Positions 17,970 to 27,889 of a DNA stretch of 64,000 nt are shown here, piece by piece (within the stretch, counting starts at the first letter, position 1; each line of letters opens with the position of its first letter). The position numbers were made by a program, and so were the translations under genes. The DNA lies in contig QKJQ01000036.1 of NCBI GenBank assembly GCA_003249225.1, forward strand, positions 204,112-268,111, read 5' to 3'. Source of the stretch: Clostridia bacterium (lineage in GTDB: Bacteria; Bacillota; Clostridia; Lachnospirales; Lachnospiraceae). The notes beneath the pieces are model-generated. The model saw nothing but the letters and a program-made list of their open reading frames with translations. It searched no databases and was not told the origin of the DNA.

Positions 17970-19952
17970 TTATACATGGAAGGAAGAAACGGCATCCATA
18001 AGGGATTTTGCTTCTGTAACGAGTGTCGTTACCTGATCACTGATGTGTGTAATGGAGGAGCTCTGTTCTGCAGTTGCACTTGCGACTTCTTCCGTGGCAG
18101 CAGCATTTTCTTCTGTTACGGCAGCAACGGCTTCAATTGCATTGGATACTTTATCCGACTGACTCTGGAGACGAAGAGTTTCTTCATTGATCAGTACAGT
18201 TTGATCTACGATTCTCTTTACCGCCTGCTGAATGCTTTCGTATAGATTCTTTGTTTCAAGAAGAGATGCTTCCTGCGCCTCCACGATTTTTTGTACGGCA
18301 CCGACATCTTCAACGCTTTGCAAGGTCTTTTCCTGAATGTCGCGAAGAAGGTTCTCAATGTCACTGCTGGATGTTGCAGACTGTTCAGCCAGTGTCCGGA
18401 CTTCTTCTGCTACAACAGCAAAGCCACGTCCGTGTTCTCCGGCTCGTGCAGCTTCAATGGCAGCATTCAGGGCAAGAAGGTTGGTCTGATCTGCAATCTC
18501 ACCGATTACATTAACGATCTTCTGGATTTCAAAAGACTTTTCTTCCAATAAGGAAATGGCATGTCCGACTTTTTGCGTGGATTCCTGATTCTGCTTCATT
18601 AATAGAGCCTGTTTTTCAACGACAGAGACTCCATCAGATACCGATTTGCTGACATTCTGTATCATTTCATGAGAAGTCTTGCTGGAGGTTGTGATCTGCC
18701 GGATTGCAGAAGACATCTCACTGACCTGTCCGGATCCTGTCGATGCTGACTCTGCCTGATTTTGTGCACCAAGCGCAAGTTCATTGATCGTCTTTGCGAT
18801 TTCATCCGAAATGAATTTTGTATTATTGGCCAGTCCGTGAATTTCATTTGAAGTAGTCGTTACGGAATCCGCGGCACTGCCGATATCACCGACAAGTTTT
18901 GCAATGTTTGAAATCATAATCTGGAAAGCAACGCCCAGTTCTTTGATTTCATTCGCTCCAAAAGGTTTGATCTCAATACGAAGATCACCATCTGCAGCCT
19001 TTTTGGCACTTTGTGTAAGAAGCTTAATCGGTTTTGCAATCTTATTCGCTGCAAAAAAACCGGTTGCAATAACAATAACAAAGATAAAAAGAATCGTAAA
19101 TAAGAAGGACAAACGATTACTGGACAGCTCACTATAAGCCTCTTTTTTATCAATCGTAAAGGCTACGACCCAGCCGGTTGTTGGAATTTGTCTGAAAACT
19201 GTTATTTTGTCAATACCATTCAGCTTGTACTCCACGAGTCCGCTTTGTTCCGTCATAATCTTTTCTGAAGCATCGTTAAGACTATCAATATCGTAAATGC
19301 TGGTGTTAATCAGGTCTGCATTGGGACTTGCAAGAAAAATTCCATTCCTGTCAAGGATATAGGCAGAACCAGTTTCCCCGATCGATTTGGCTGATACCCG
19401 TTGTGTAATGGTATCAAGCAGAATATCCATGGCAACAACACCATATAAGGTACCACTGTCTGAGCGAATCGCCTGTGCGACGGAGATAGCCCATTTCTCT
19501 GTAACCAGATCCAGATAAGGATCTGTGAATATAACTGCCTCTGTTTCTTTTGCGGTTTGATACCACAGACGGGAACGTGGATCATAATCTGCTCCGGGAA
19601 CCCAAAGAGAACCATCGATCATGGTGCCGTCTTCGGTTCCGACATAAAAATCAGATACAACACCCTCATTATCTTGTGTGTGAAGGATTGGATTTAGGTA
19701 TTCCGGCGTTATTATATCGGAAACACCTGTCTTCATCAGTGAAGCGACAGCAGATACGGTCTGTGCTTTTCCGATCATCCACCCATTGATATCACTTGCA
19801 AGTTCATTGGTCTCAGAAGATAAAACTGCTTCAATTTTGTTTGTTGTCTGCTTTTGAATTGAATTATCGGCAATTAATGTTACAGCGCCAGCCGATATAA
19901 TACAAACACTGGATATAACAATTGTCAGTAAAGTTCTTAACTTCATTCGCAT
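17970..19952 (-). CDS. Methyl-accepting chemotaxis protein with Cache sensor
   Basis: A 660-residue chemoreceptor. ATG 19952 has GAAAGG six bases upstream. It has a membrane segment at about 8-30, an extracellular double Cache domain (about 35-280, with [14 protein letters not shown] and [16 protein letters not shown] segments), a second membrane segment at about 282-302, a HAMP domain and a long cytoplasmic signalling coiled coil. The hairpin tip contains [22 protein letters not shown]. It would sense a small ligand and control CheA. It is inserted, in the opposite orientation, between a BceRS-like pair and a BceAB-like transporter. Confidence 0.95.
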   Translation of the reverse strand: MRMKLRTLLTIVISSVCIISAGAVTLIADNSIQKQTTNKIEAVLSSETNELASDINGWMIGKAQTVSAVASLMKTGVSDIITPEYLNPILHTQDNEGVVSDFYVGTEDGTMIDGSLWVPGADYDPRSRLWYQTAKETEAVIFTDPYLDLVTEKWAISVAQAIRSDSGTLYGVVAMDILLDTITQRVSAKSIGETGSAYILDRNGIFLASPNADLINTSIYDIDSLNDASEKIMTEQSGLVEYKLNGIDKITVFRQIPTTGWVVAFTIDKKEAYSELSSNRLSFLFTILFIFVIVIATGFFAANKIAKPIKLLTQSAKKAADGDLRIEIKPFGANEIKELGVAFQIMISNIAKLVGDIGSAADSVTTTSNEIHGLANNTKFISDEIAKTINELALGAQNQAESASTGSGQVSEMSSAIRQITTSSKTSHEMIQNVSKSVSDGVSVVEKQALLMKQNQESTQKVGHAISLLEEKSFEIQKIVNVIGEIADQTNLLALNAAIEAARAGEHGRGFAVVAEEVRTLAEQSATSSSDIENLLRDIQEKTLQSVEDVGAVQKIVEAQEASLLETKNLYESIQQAVKRIVDQTVLINEETLRLQSQSDKVSNAIEAVAAVTEENAAATEEVASATAEQSSSITHISDQVTTLVTEAKSLMDAVSSFHV

Positions 19953-20048
19953 CACCAACCTTTCTCATTTAACTAGATTTGCCCCCAAATCTGCATGCGA
20001 TCCTGCTAAAAGGATCATAAAAACTGCTTATATCATAACGATATCTAG

Positions 20049-20077
20049 ATTATAGTAAGAAATATTGCAAAAGTCAA
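20049..20077 (-). promoter_or_regulatory. Sigma-A promoter of the chemoreceptor gene
   Basis: On the minus strand TTGACT and TATAAT are exactly 17 bases apart. The roughly 90-base leader carries two small hairpins (GATCC/GGATC and AGATTT/AAATCT). No sigma-28-type site is visible. Confidence 0.8.
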
Positions 20078-20182
20078 ATAAAATATGAAAAATCTCGAAT
20101 CCGTGAGTATCAATTCGCAAAAACGATATGAGCATATGCAAATTTACAAAATTAATCTTTATGTGAAGTATATGTCAAAAAA

Positions 20183-20220
20183 GCTTGCAAAAATGTAAGC
20201 TTTCATAAATAAATGTAAGA
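20183..20220 (+). promoter_or_regulatory. Candidate BceR-type operator upstream of the ABC transporter
   Basis: GCTTGCA-AAAA-TGTAAGC (20183-20200) is an inverted repeat with one mismatch. AAATGTAAG also occurs twice, at 20191 and 20211, exactly 20 bases or about two helical turns apart. Position and form suit an OmpR-family regulator. A perfect palindrome TATGTGATCACATA lies further down at 20261-20274. This is inference; the remaining 19953-20341 region shows no gene. Confidence 0.4.
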
Positions 20221-20341
20221 TAAAGCAATGGCAGGAATGTGTGGAAATCAGTATACTGTGTATGTGATCACATAAGACAGGAGTTAGAGCAGAAGTGCAT
20301 CTGCATGAATGAGCAGAGTAGGGAGAAAGGAATAAATTCAA

Positions 20342-21109
20342 ATGACAATATTAGAAGTAAGGAACTTAAAAAAGACATATACGACAAGGTCGGGAAGTAC
20401 ACAGGTCCAGGCATTGTCCAACGTAAATTTTTCGGTGGAAAGGGGAGAGTTTGTTGCTATCATGGGGGAATCCGGGTCAGGAAAGACGACACTGCTGAAC
20501 CTGTTAGCTTCCCTTGATAAACCAACCAGCGGAGAAGTATGCTTAGAAGGAATTCCACTGTCTTCCGTACCGGAGAATAAACTGGCGGTATTTCGCAGAG
20601 ATAATCTTGGTTTTGTATTTCAGGATTTTAATCTGCTTGATACTTTTTCAATACAGGACAATATCTTTTTACCGCTGGTACTTTCGGGGAAACAATATAA
20701 ATCCATGCAGTTCATGCTTCAGCCGCTTGCAAAAAGTCTTCATATATCAGACATACTGAACAAATATCCCTATGAAGTGTCAGGCGGACAAAAGCAAAGA
20801 GCGGCGGTTGCCAGAGCACTGATTACTAATCCGAAACTGATCCTTGCAGATGAACCGACCGGCTCTCTGGATTCGAAAGCGACTGGTCAGCTGCTGCAGA
20901 TTTTTTCCGAGCTGCACGAACAGGGACAGACAATTGTAATGGTTACACACAGCCTTCAGGCAGCCTGCCGGGCGAGTCGCGTTCTTTATATTAAAGACGG
21001 TGAAGTATTCCATCAGATCTACCGCGGACAGATGAGCAAAGAGGCAATGTACCAGCGTTTATCGGATACTCTGACAGCACTTACTACAGGGGGTGGGGAA
21101 ATTGCATAA
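20342..21109 (+). CDS. ABC transporter ATP-binding protein, BceA-like
   Basis: A 255-residue ABC ATPase with Walker A GESGSGKTT, Q-loop VFQDFN, signature VSGGQKQRAAVA, Walker B LILADEPTGSLD and switch His in MVTHS. The overall form matches the BceA/MacB type that serves FtsX-like permeases. It is paired with the permease gene that starts inside its 3' end. Together they would remove or sense cell-wall-active peptides and signal to the kinase at 16.9 kb. Confidence 0.93.
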   Translation: MTILEVRNLKKTYTTRSGSTQVQALSNVNFSVERGEFVAIMGESGSGKTTLLNLLASLDKPTSGEVCLEGIPLSSVPENKLAVFRRDNLGFVFQDFNLLDTFSIQDNIFLPLVLSGKQYKSMQFMLQPLAKSLHISDILNKYPYEVSGGQKQRAAVARALITNPKLILADEPTGSLDSKATGQLLQIFSELHEQGQTIVMVTHSLQAACRASRVLYIKDGEVFHQIYRGQMSKEAMYQRLSDTLTALTTGGGEIA

Positions 21110-23069
21110 TGGATTCTACCGTAAGCTTGCCCTTACGAATCTTATCAAAAATTCGCAGATCTATCTGCCCTATCTGATTACCTGTACCTGCACTATCGCA
21201 ATGTTCTATATCATGAGGTTCATTTCAACGAATGATAAGCTGGAGGATATGAGCGGCGGACCGCAGCTCACCATTATATTAAAATTCGGCAGCATTGTAA
21301 TCGGTATATTTGCGGCCATCTTCCTATTTTATTCCAATAGTTTTTTGATGAAACGAAGGAAAAAGGAACTGGGACTCTACAATGTTCTGGGACTTGGAAA
21401 ATGGAATCTTGCACTGATGCTGTTCCATGAGAATTGCATTGTTATGTTCGGTACAATTGCAGCAGGACTGGGATCCGGAATTATTGCCAGTAAGCTTATG
21501 CTTCTGTTGCTTTTGAAGATACTAAAGACCCCGCGCTGGCTTGGATTTTCCGTCTCACTGTCTTCCGTAATCAGTACGGTCGTGCTTTTTGCTCTTCTTT
21601 TCCTGCTGATCCTTTTTTATAATTTCATGCAGGTCAGAGTGGTCAATCCAATCGAACTGCTGCATGGCAGCAATCAGGGGGAAAAGGAACCTAAAGCAAA
21701 ATGGCTGATAGCCATTCCGTCTTTCCTTGCACTGGCTGCCGGGTATTTCATAGCGCAGTGGGTGGATTCACCAATGGACGCGATGGGCTACTTTCTGATC
21801 GCAGTACTGCTGGTCATCTTTGGCACGTATGGATTGTTTACCACGGGAAGCATTGTATTGTTAAAGTTCCTTCGGTCAAGAAAGAGATATTATTATAGAA
21901 CGAAACATTTTATTACTGTGTCCGGTATGATCTACCGAATGAAGCAGAATGCGGTGGGACTTGGTAACATATGCATACTGTCTACGATGGTGCTTGTCAT
22001 GATTTCCGGAACCGTATCCTTGTATGTCGGACAGGAAGATGTAATGAATACACGGTATCCATTTACCATTGAACTGATTGCCAGACATGGATCAGAAGAG
22101 GTCCGAAAGGAGCTTGAACAGATTACAGACGAAGAACTGAACAAAGTGGGAATTGACGATGCCGCAACCGAAAGCTGTCTCTACTACACTGTTACTGCAG
22201 ATTATTCAGATAACAGTATAGGTAAGGCAGAGAACAATGATTCCATGAAAGATATCTGTATTGCATATTTTGTAACGGCAGAGCAGCATGAAGCATTGAC
22301 CGGTGAGAAACTTTCACTCACTGGCAGTGAACTTGGAATCTGGCTGAATGGTGATGCACTGCCGTTTGACTCACTTAGTATCTTTGGTACGAACTGTACT
22401 CCGGTAAGCGTTGAGCGGACCGGTATAAAGGGTCTTGATGTAAATGACATCTACGATACTTTCTACATTGTTGTTCCGGATGATGCGGCAATGGAACAAT
22501 TTTATCAGACAATACGAACGATTGAACCTGCGGCCGATCAGTTCACGGCTACCGTCGGGATTGACAGTAAGGCAGATTCGGAAACGCTTGATTCATTTTA
22601 CCATGCACTTGGAGAGCGAACAGCTGATATGGATGAGGTATGGGTGGAGAGCCGGAGCGAGAATAAAGTAGATTTCATGTCAATGTATGGCGGACTTTTC
22701 TTTGTCGGTATTTTTCTGGGCAGCCTGTTCCTGATGGCGACAGTCATGATCATTTATTACAAGCAGATCTTTGAAGGTCATGAAGATAAGGAACGGTTCC
22801 GTATCATGCAGAATGTGGGACTTAGCAGAAAAGAAATCAAGACGACGATCCATTCGCAGGTACTGCTAGTGTTCTTCCTGCCGCTGTTCACAGCGGTGAT
22901 CCACATCGCATTTGCCTTCAAAGTCATTACAAAGCTTTTGTATCTTCTGAATCTGACCAATGTATCACTGTTCCTTACGTGTACCCTGATAACAATCGGT
23001 GCTTTTGCCGCAATTTATATCCTTGTCTATTCACTGACGGCAAAAAGTTACTACAAGATCGTTCAATAA
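21093..23069 (+). CDS. FtsX-like ABC permease, BceB-like
   Basis: A 658-residue membrane protein with about ten segments. After an opening YRKLALTNLIKNSQIYLPY typical of BceB proteins come segments at about 20-40, 55-75, 110-135, 150-175, 200-220 and 230-250. A large extracellular domain of roughly 200 residues (about 310-520) is the expected peptide-sensing part. Three or four final segments lie in 530-650. I use GTG 21093, which follows a G-rich site; TTG 21099 is an alternative. It overlaps the ATPase gene by 17 bases. Confidence 0.92.
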   Translation: MGKLHNGFYRKLALTNLIKNSQIYLPYLITCTCTIAMFYIMRFISTNDKLEDMSGGPQLTIILKFGSIVIGIFAAIFLFYSNSFLMKRRKKELGLYNVLGLGKWNLALMLFHENCIVMFGTIAAGLGSGIIASKLMLLLLLKILKTPRWLGFSVSLSSVISTVVLFALLFLLILFYNFMQVRVVNPIELLHGSNQGEKEPKAKWLIAIPSFLALAAGYFIAQWVDSPMDAMGYFLIAVLLVIFGTYGLFTTGSIVLLKFLRSRKRYYYRTKHFITVSGMIYRMKQNAVGLGNICILSTMVLVMISGTVSLYVGQEDVMNTRYPFTIELIARHGSEEVRKELEQITDEELNKVGIDDAATESCLYYTVTADYSDNSIGKAENNDSMKDICIAYFVTAEQHEALTGEKLSLTGSELGIWLNGDALPFDSLSIFGTNCTPVSVERTGIKGLDVNDIYDTFYIVVPDDAAMEQFYQTIRTIEPAADQFTATVGIDSKADSETLDSFYHALGERTADMDEVWVESRSENKVDFMSMYGGLFFVGIFLGSLFLMATVMIIYYKQIFEGHEDKERFRIMQNVGLSRKEIKTTIHSQVLLVFFLPLFTAVIHIAFAFKVITKLLYLLNLTNVSLFLTCTLITIGAFAAIYILVYSLTAKSYYKIVQ

Positions 23070-23115
23070 GGAAGACAGAATAGACTGGTAACAGGAAAGA
23101 TTTCATTTCTTGGCA

Positions 23116-23145
23116 TTGTATTATTGCCTAACTATTTGCTATAAT
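23116..23145 (+). promoter_or_regulatory. Probable promoter of the vanZ-like gene
   Basis: TTGTAT at 23116-23121 and TATAAT at 23140-23145 are 18 bases apart. Confidence 0.5.
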
Positions 23146-23184
23146 ACAAAAAGACAAACTACAATGCCAGGAAGTGTATGATAA

Positions 23185-23754
23185 ATGATGAAAAGAAAAG
23201 AAAGAAAAGAAAGTTTAGAAAGTAAAGACCTGACCATAAAAAAAGAGAAAGATGGAGTCACGAAAGAACAGCAACGACAGAGAAGAATAACAAGAGCAAT
23301 CGGCCTGCTCTTTGTTCTTTATCTGTTGTTTCTGTTTTATATTTTATTAGGAAATGCAATTGTAATGCATATAGAAGGTGCACCGGGGCCGACTTCCTAT
23401 CAGGCAAATCTGACACCATTTAAAAGCATTCAGTATTATCTGAAAGCCTGGAACAGCGGTGCTCTCGATAAGGGAACCATTGTCTACAATCTGCTGGGCA
23501 ATTTTATATTACTCATGCCGATGGCACCCTTCCTTTTATTTTTATTTAAGGCTCAGAAACATTTTCCAGTTTACTTTGTTACAGTTCTGGTTCTCGATGT
23601 ATACTTTGAGGTTTCTCAGATGTTCATTGGTTTCCGTAATTGTGATATCGATGATGTGATCCTGAACGTGTCGGGGGCCATACTATTCTATATTTGGTGC
23701 AGGGTGGTTCATATCGATGAATGGTTCGAGGAATTTTGCAGGAAAAAGCAATAA
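23185..23754 (+). CDS. VanZ family membrane protein
   Basis: A 189-residue protein with a charged cytoplasmic N-terminus (about 1-38) and four membrane segments. The VanZ pattern is visible: NLTPFKSIQYYL, then NLLGNFILLMPMAPFLLF, and late acidic residues in FEVSQMFIGFRNCDIDDVILN. VanZ proteins raise low-level resistance to teicoplanin or lipoglycopeptides by an unknown route; many members are unlinked to van operons. It directly follows the Bce-like transporter, which fits a cell-envelope-stress neighbourhood. Confidence 0.9.
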   Translation: MMKRKERKESLESKDLTIKKEKDGVTKEQQRQRRITRAIGLLFVLYLLFLFYILLGNAIVMHIEGAPGPTSYQANLTPFKSIQYYLKAWNSGALDKGTIVYNLLGNFILLMPMAPFLLFLFKAQKHFPVYFVTVLVLDVYFEVSQMFIGFRNCDIDDVILNVSGAILFYIWCRVVHIDEWFEEFCRKKQ

Positions 23755-23833
23755 GTAACAGTGCAGATATGAGAAGCGTACTCTGGAAGGTACTGTACGA
23801 AGGAGATGCTTTTAGAAAGAAAGGGAGAGAATA

Positions 23834-24325
23834 ATGCTTGGACTTATCGTTGCAATATCAAAGAATTATGTGATTGGAAACAAAGGCAGCATCCCATGGA
23901 AGATCAAGGGAGAGCAAAAGCGTTTTAAGGAACTGACGACAGGGAATACAATTATTATGGGACGCCGTTCCTACGATGAAATCGGACACCCGCTTCCGAA
24001 CAGAAGGACCATCCTGATATCAAAAACAAAAAAGGTAGAGAGTGATTTATGCACAACAGTCGGTTCTCTGAAGGAAGCTCTGGAGCTGGTAAACACAGAG
24101 AAGGAAAATGTATATATTGCCGGAGGTGCCATGCTGTATGAAGAAGCACTGCCCTTTGTCGATGTAATGTACATAACACACATTGACCTTGAAGTAGAAG
24201 GCGACACCTATTTCCCAAGATTTGATGAGAATGATTTTAGTAAGGTAGAAGAAACTCCAGTCGAAGGAGAGATTCCATACAGGTATACTGTATATAGAAG
24301 AAAGACAAAGAATGACGGGAAATGA
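23834..24325 (+). CDS. folA: Dihydrofolate reductase
   Basis: A 163-residue enzyme that reduces dihydrofolate to tetrahydrofolate with NADPH. The start LGLIVAISKNYVIGNKGSIPWKI, then GNTIIMGRRSYDEIG and YIAGGAMLYEEALP, are the classical DHFR substrate and NADPH motifs. GGGAGAG lies upstream of the ATG. No thymidylate synthase gene is next to it. Chromosomal type and normal length; nothing suggests a trimethoprim-resistance cassette. Confidence 0.95.
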   Translation: MLGLIVAISKNYVIGNKGSIPWKIKGEQKRFKELTTGNTIIMGRRSYDEIGHPLPNRRTILISKTKKVESDLCTTVGSLKEALELVNTEKENVYIAGGAMLYEEALPFVDVMYITHIDLEVEGDTYFPRFDENDFSKVEETPVEGEIPYRYTVYRRKTKNDGK

Positions 24326-24327
24326 AA

Positions 24328-24440
24328 AACTGACTGATAAAGAAAACTGGCTGGTAAAGAAAAACTGGTAAAGAAAACTGACTGATAAAGTAAACTGGCA
24401 GGTAAAGAAAAACTGGTAAAGAAAAAGTGGATAAAGAAAA
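24328..24440 (+). repeat. 48-bp tandem repeat built of short AACTGG-type subunits
   Basis: A 48-base unit beginning AACTGACTGATAAAGAAAAC occurs at 24328 and again at 24376 with a few changes, followed by a partial third copy. Each unit holds three variants of AACTGGTAAAGAA. It fills the gap between the DHFR and exporter genes. Confidence 0.75.
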
Positions 24441-24516
24441 GGATGGGCGGATTCCTTATAGATGCTGCCCCGGGAGAACTTGATTGCGCTTTGGCAGCGC
24501 AGGAATGGAGAGTGGT

Positions 24517-25857
24517 ATGGAACTGAATAAGAACAACATCAAGAATATTTTTGGGATTATTGTTTTTGCTGTATTGTTTTATCTGGGTGTCCAGCGTTTT
24601 GATGTTGTGCTTGATATTGTTGCTTATATTTATAAGCTGGTCAAGCCATTTGTTCTGGGAGCCTGCATTGCATACATACTAAGTGTGCCGATGCGTGGAA
24701 TTGAAAAACTGCTTTTTGGCGGCAAGAAGGCACGGGAGAATAATTTCGTTAAGAAGATAAAGCGACCGGTCAGTCTGTTGCTTACCTTTGTTTTTGTGAT
24801 TGGTATCATTGTATTTGTTCTGTTCCTTCTGATTCCTGAGCTTTACAATACCGGTGTTGCGATAGCAGATCAGATTCCTCCTGCTACCGATCGGCTGGTT
24901 GCATGGGCAGAGAAAATGTTTGTTCAGTATCCGGTGATCCTTGATCAGATCAATGCTCTGAATATAAACTGGGATACCGTATCAAAGACAATAGTAAGCT
25001 TTATTCAGACGGACTTTCTTGATACACTGAATTCAACACTGCAGGTCGCAATCGGTATCATTGCAAGTCTTGTGAATTTTGGTATTGCTCTTTTCTTTTC
25101 CATCTACCTGCTTTTTGCCAAGGAAACACTGGCCAGACAATTAAAAAAAGTCCTGTTCGCTTTTTTAAAGGAGAAAAAGGCTAATCTGGTCTTACGGATA
25201 TCGAAACTGACGGATCAGACCTTTTCCCACTTTCTTTCCGGACAGTGTGTGGAGGCTGTAATCCTGGGACTTATGTTCGTTATTGTTCTTAGTATATTGA
25301 ACTTTCCGTATGCTGTACTGATTGGTGTATTAATTGCCTTTACGGCTTTGATACCGGTCTTTGGTGCATTTATCGGGGCCATGCTCGGGGTTCTTTTGAT
25401 ATTATTAGTCAATCCGATGCAGGCAGTATGGTTCCTGCTGATTTTTGTTATCCTGCAGGGCATAGAAGGAAATCTTATCTATCCACATGTTGTTGGCAAT
25501 GCAGTCGGACTTCCGGCTCTCTGGGTTCTTGTTGCCGTAACGATCGGTGGATCTATGATGGGAATCACAGGAATGCTCTTTTTCATTCCTCTTGTTTCTG
25601 TATTATATGCTCTGTTCAGAGAACTGGTCTATAGCCGACTGCAAAAAAGGGGAATACAGCAGAAGCTGCCGGAAAGCAACGAAGAAGGTCCAGGTGACGG
25701 CATTGTTCCGGCTATACAAGAGGATTTGAGCAAGGGTGAACAGCCGGCAGATGCATCGGTTAGGACACCAGACAAAGGAGAGACGAGTCAAAGTAAGATG
25801 GGCAGTGGGGTAGGCAGCAGACGGTCTGGTATGCAAAGAAAATCAAAGAAGAAGTGA
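24517..25857 (+). CDS. AI-2E family transporter
   Basis: A 446-residue membrane protein of the AI-2 exporter/TqsA superfamily (old UPF0118). It has seven or eight hydrophobic segments and the conserved late block LIPVFGAFIGA followed by QGIEGNLIYPHVVG. Family members move autoinducer-2, or in some cases Na+ against H+; the substrate here is unknown. ATG 24517 has GGAG six bases upstream. The frame also opens at 24484 and 24505 without good sites. The last 60 residues are a charged, low-complexity cytoplasmic tail. Confidence 0.88.
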   Translation: MELNKNNIKNIFGIIVFAVLFYLGVQRFDVVLDIVAYIYKLVKPFVLGACIAYILSVPMRGIEKLLFGGKKARENNFVKKIKRPVSLLLTFVFVIGIIVFVLFLLIPELYNTGVAIADQIPPATDRLVAWAEKMFVQYPVILDQINALNINWDTVSKTIVSFIQTDFLDTLNSTLQVAIGIIASLVNFGIALFFSIYLLFAKETLARQLKKVLFAFLKEKKANLVLRISKLTDQTFSHFLSGQCVEAVILGLMFVIVLSILNFPYAVLIGVLIAFTALIPVFGAFIGAMLGVLLILLVNPMQAVWFLLIFVILQGIEGNLIYPHVVGNAVGLPALWVLVAVTIGGSMMGITGMLFFIPLVSVLYALFRELVYSRLQKRGIQQKLPESNEEGPGDGIVPAIQEDLSKGEQPADASVRTPDKGETSQSKMGSGVGSRRSGMQRKSKKK

Positions 25858-25903
25858 AAACAGTCAGATATGCGCAAAGAAGGGCGCAGAAACGGGGCGT
25901 GGC

Positions 25904-27718
25904 ATGAAACGGATTCTATGTATTATTGGTTGTATGATACTGCTTGCTTGTACAGCAGCCGGCTGTGCGGATAATTCCAATGTTCCACAGAATACAGGCA
26001 GCAGCGGGATAACGGCAGCGGTCTCTGAGACTGCGAATAGTAATGACAGCATAACCGGCACATCTGAACCATCTGCATCGGATGCACCGACAGAAAGTAC
26101 GGAGCCGACAGGCACGGAAAATCTGAATAACGGGTCGTCGATCGATGTACAGAATGGAAATGTAACGCAGACTGCCTCCGGCTATGCAAAGGGTGAGACC
26201 GTTGAGACGACGGATAACTACAGGACTTATTACGAAGTCTTTGTCGGATCGTACTGTGACAGTGATCAAGACGGGATGGGTGATTTTGACGGTCTGACTT
26301 CCAAGCTGGATTACATAGCTGATATGGGATTTGACGGAATCTGGCTGATGCCGATTCACGAATCTCCAAGTTATCATAAGTATGATGTAACGGACTACTA
26401 CACGATTGATCCGGACTATGGGACCATGCAGGACTTTGAAGAGTTCATGGCGGCCTGCGAGGAACGTAATATAAAGGTAATTCTTGATCTGGTCATAAAT
26501 CATACGTCAACACAGAATGAGTGGTTCAAATCCGCTGTTGTAAGTCTTGCCATTGAACCCTGCGATCAGGATGTCTGCCCCTATGCGGAGCTGTGCAGGG
26601 AACATAATCCTTATTGCTCTTACTATAATTTTACCAGTGAAAAACCATTGAACAGTATAACAAGTTATTATTCAACAGGAAACGGCTGGTACTATGAGGG
26701 AGACTTCTGGGATCAGATGCCGGATCTGAATCTTGACAACGAAGCGGTTCGGGCTGAGTTCGAAGCTGTTGTTGATTTCTGGCTTGCGAAAGGAGTCGGA
26801 GGGTTCCGTCTTGACGCGGCCCTGCATTATTTCTATGGAAGTCCGCAGAAGAATATTGAAGTTCTTCAATGGATCACTGATTATGTGAAACAAAACAACA
26901 AGGACAATTATCTGGTGGCGGAAGTCTGGACAAGCTCATCTGACTATATGCAGTATTATGAAAGTGGGATCGACAGTATCTTTAACTTTGCGTTTGCAAC
27001 AGAAAGCGGAAGAATTGTAAAGACAATGACCTACCAATCCGAGGCGTATTCCGGTGCCGCTTTCGGTGAAGCGGTTATTCGGTACTATAACCAAATGCAG
27101 GAAGTCAACCCGGAAGCGATCGATGCTGTGTTCATATCAAACCATGATACTTCAAGAGCAGCTGGTCTGTTCAGAGGGAAGAGCGACCTCTATAAAATGG
27201 GAGAGGCACTTAGCCTTTTCATGAACGGATCGGTATTCGTCTACTACGGGGAAGACATTGGTATGCGTGGCAGCGGAATCGATGAGAATAAGAGAGGTCC
27301 GATGTATTGGTCGGATACGGATATGACTGGTATGACAAACGGACCGGTGGGAATGGAAGATATCGAAAATACCAATCCTCCGCTTGATGTTCAGCAGACT
27401 GACGAAAGTTCCATTAATAGTTATATGAAGCTGGCTATAAGAATACGGAATGAAAATCCTGAGATTGCAAGAGGCGTACCTTCTTTGGTCGAAGGAATCG
27501 AAGATACGGACCTTTGTCTAATGACAAAGACCTATAATGGAAGTACGATCCTGCTTGCTATGAATATGTCAAAACTCGAGACAAAAACAATCGATCTGAG
27601 TGAATGGAATGTACCGAGGGAAGAGCTGAAGGCTTATCTTGTAGTAGATGAAGATCAGGTCAGTATGGAGTCTGGTATTCTTGTGCTTCCGCCATGTTCC
27701 ATTGCTGTAATTCGATAA
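25904..27718 (+). CDS. Secreted alpha-amylase family lipoprotein, GH13
   Basis: A 604-residue exported enzyme. The signal peptide ends in a lipobox (TAAGC) at about residue 22. A Ser/Thr-rich linker reaches to about residue 100. The GH13 barrel then shows the four conserved regions: DLVINHTS, GGFRLDAAL with nucleophile Asp304, VAEVW with acid/base Glu340, and FISNHDTSR with Asp415. It would be anchored on the outer face of the membrane and cut alpha-glucans or maltodextrins. A CxxDxDxCxx-like insert near 225-245 (CDQDVCPYAELCREHNPYC) is Cys-rich and may bind metal. It is followed by a strong terminator. Confidence 0.93.
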   Translation: MKRILCIIGCMILLACTAAGCADNSNVPQNTGSSGITAAVSETANSNDSITGTSEPSASDAPTESTEPTGTENLNNGSSIDVQNGNVTQTASGYAKGETVETTDNYRTYYEVFVGSYCDSDQDGMGDFDGLTSKLDYIADMGFDGIWLMPIHESPSYHKYDVTDYYTIDPDYGTMQDFEEFMAACEERNIKVILDLVINHTSTQNEWFKSAVVSLAIEPCDQDVCPYAELCREHNPYCSYYNFTSEKPLNSITSYYSTGNGWYYEGDFWDQMPDLNLDNEAVRAEFEAVVDFWLAKGVGGFRLDAALHYFYGSPQKNIEVLQWITDYVKQNNKDNYLVAEVWTSSSDYMQYYESGIDSIFNFAFATESGRIVKTMTYQSEAYSGAAFGEAVIRYYNQMQEVNPEAIDAVFISNHDTSRAAGLFRGKSDLYKMGEALSLFMNGSVFVYYGEDIGMRGSGIDENKRGPMYWSDTDMTGMTNGPVGMEDIENTNPPLDVQQTDESSINSYMKLAIRIRNENPEIARGVPSLVEGIEDTDLCLMTKTYNGSTILLAMNMSKLETKTIDLSEWNVPREELKAYLVVDEDQVSMESGILVLPPCSIAVIR

Positions 27719-27776
27719 AACGCTAAAAAGAGAAATATATAGTAAAATACACGATAAGAGATATATAGATGATACA

Positions 27777-27829
27777 ATCAACACGTATTGTAATAGTAAA
27801 CATATTACAGTATAATACGTGTTGATTTA
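27777..27829 (+). terminator. Terminator after the GH13 gene
   Basis: AATCAACACGTATT and AATACGTGTTGATT form a long stem with an inner GTAAT/ATTAC pair, followed by TATTT. Its end overlaps the next promoter. Confidence 0.8.
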
Positions 27830-27850
27830 TTTGAGTTTACATGATATAAT
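27822..27850 (+). promoter_or_regulatory. Sigma-A promoter of the large hybrid kinase
   Basis: TTGATT and TATAAT are exactly 17 bases apart, about 40 bases before the start codon. Confidence 0.75.
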
Positions 27851-27889
27851 TACACTGTCGAAGATTTATTTTGAAAAGATGGTGATATT

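Noticed and set aside
19953..20048. c-di-GMP riboswitch in the chemoreceptor leader
   Set aside because: Two small hairpins are present but the conserved GEMM core is not.
20261..20274. TATGTGATCACATA as a Crp/Fnr site
   Set aside because: The half sites are joined without the usual gap, and palindromes of this length arise by chance; noted only within the operator entry.
25916..26503. Long minus-strand open frame opposite the GH13 gene
   Set aside because: No ribosome binding site or family pattern; it mirrors the codons of the real gene.
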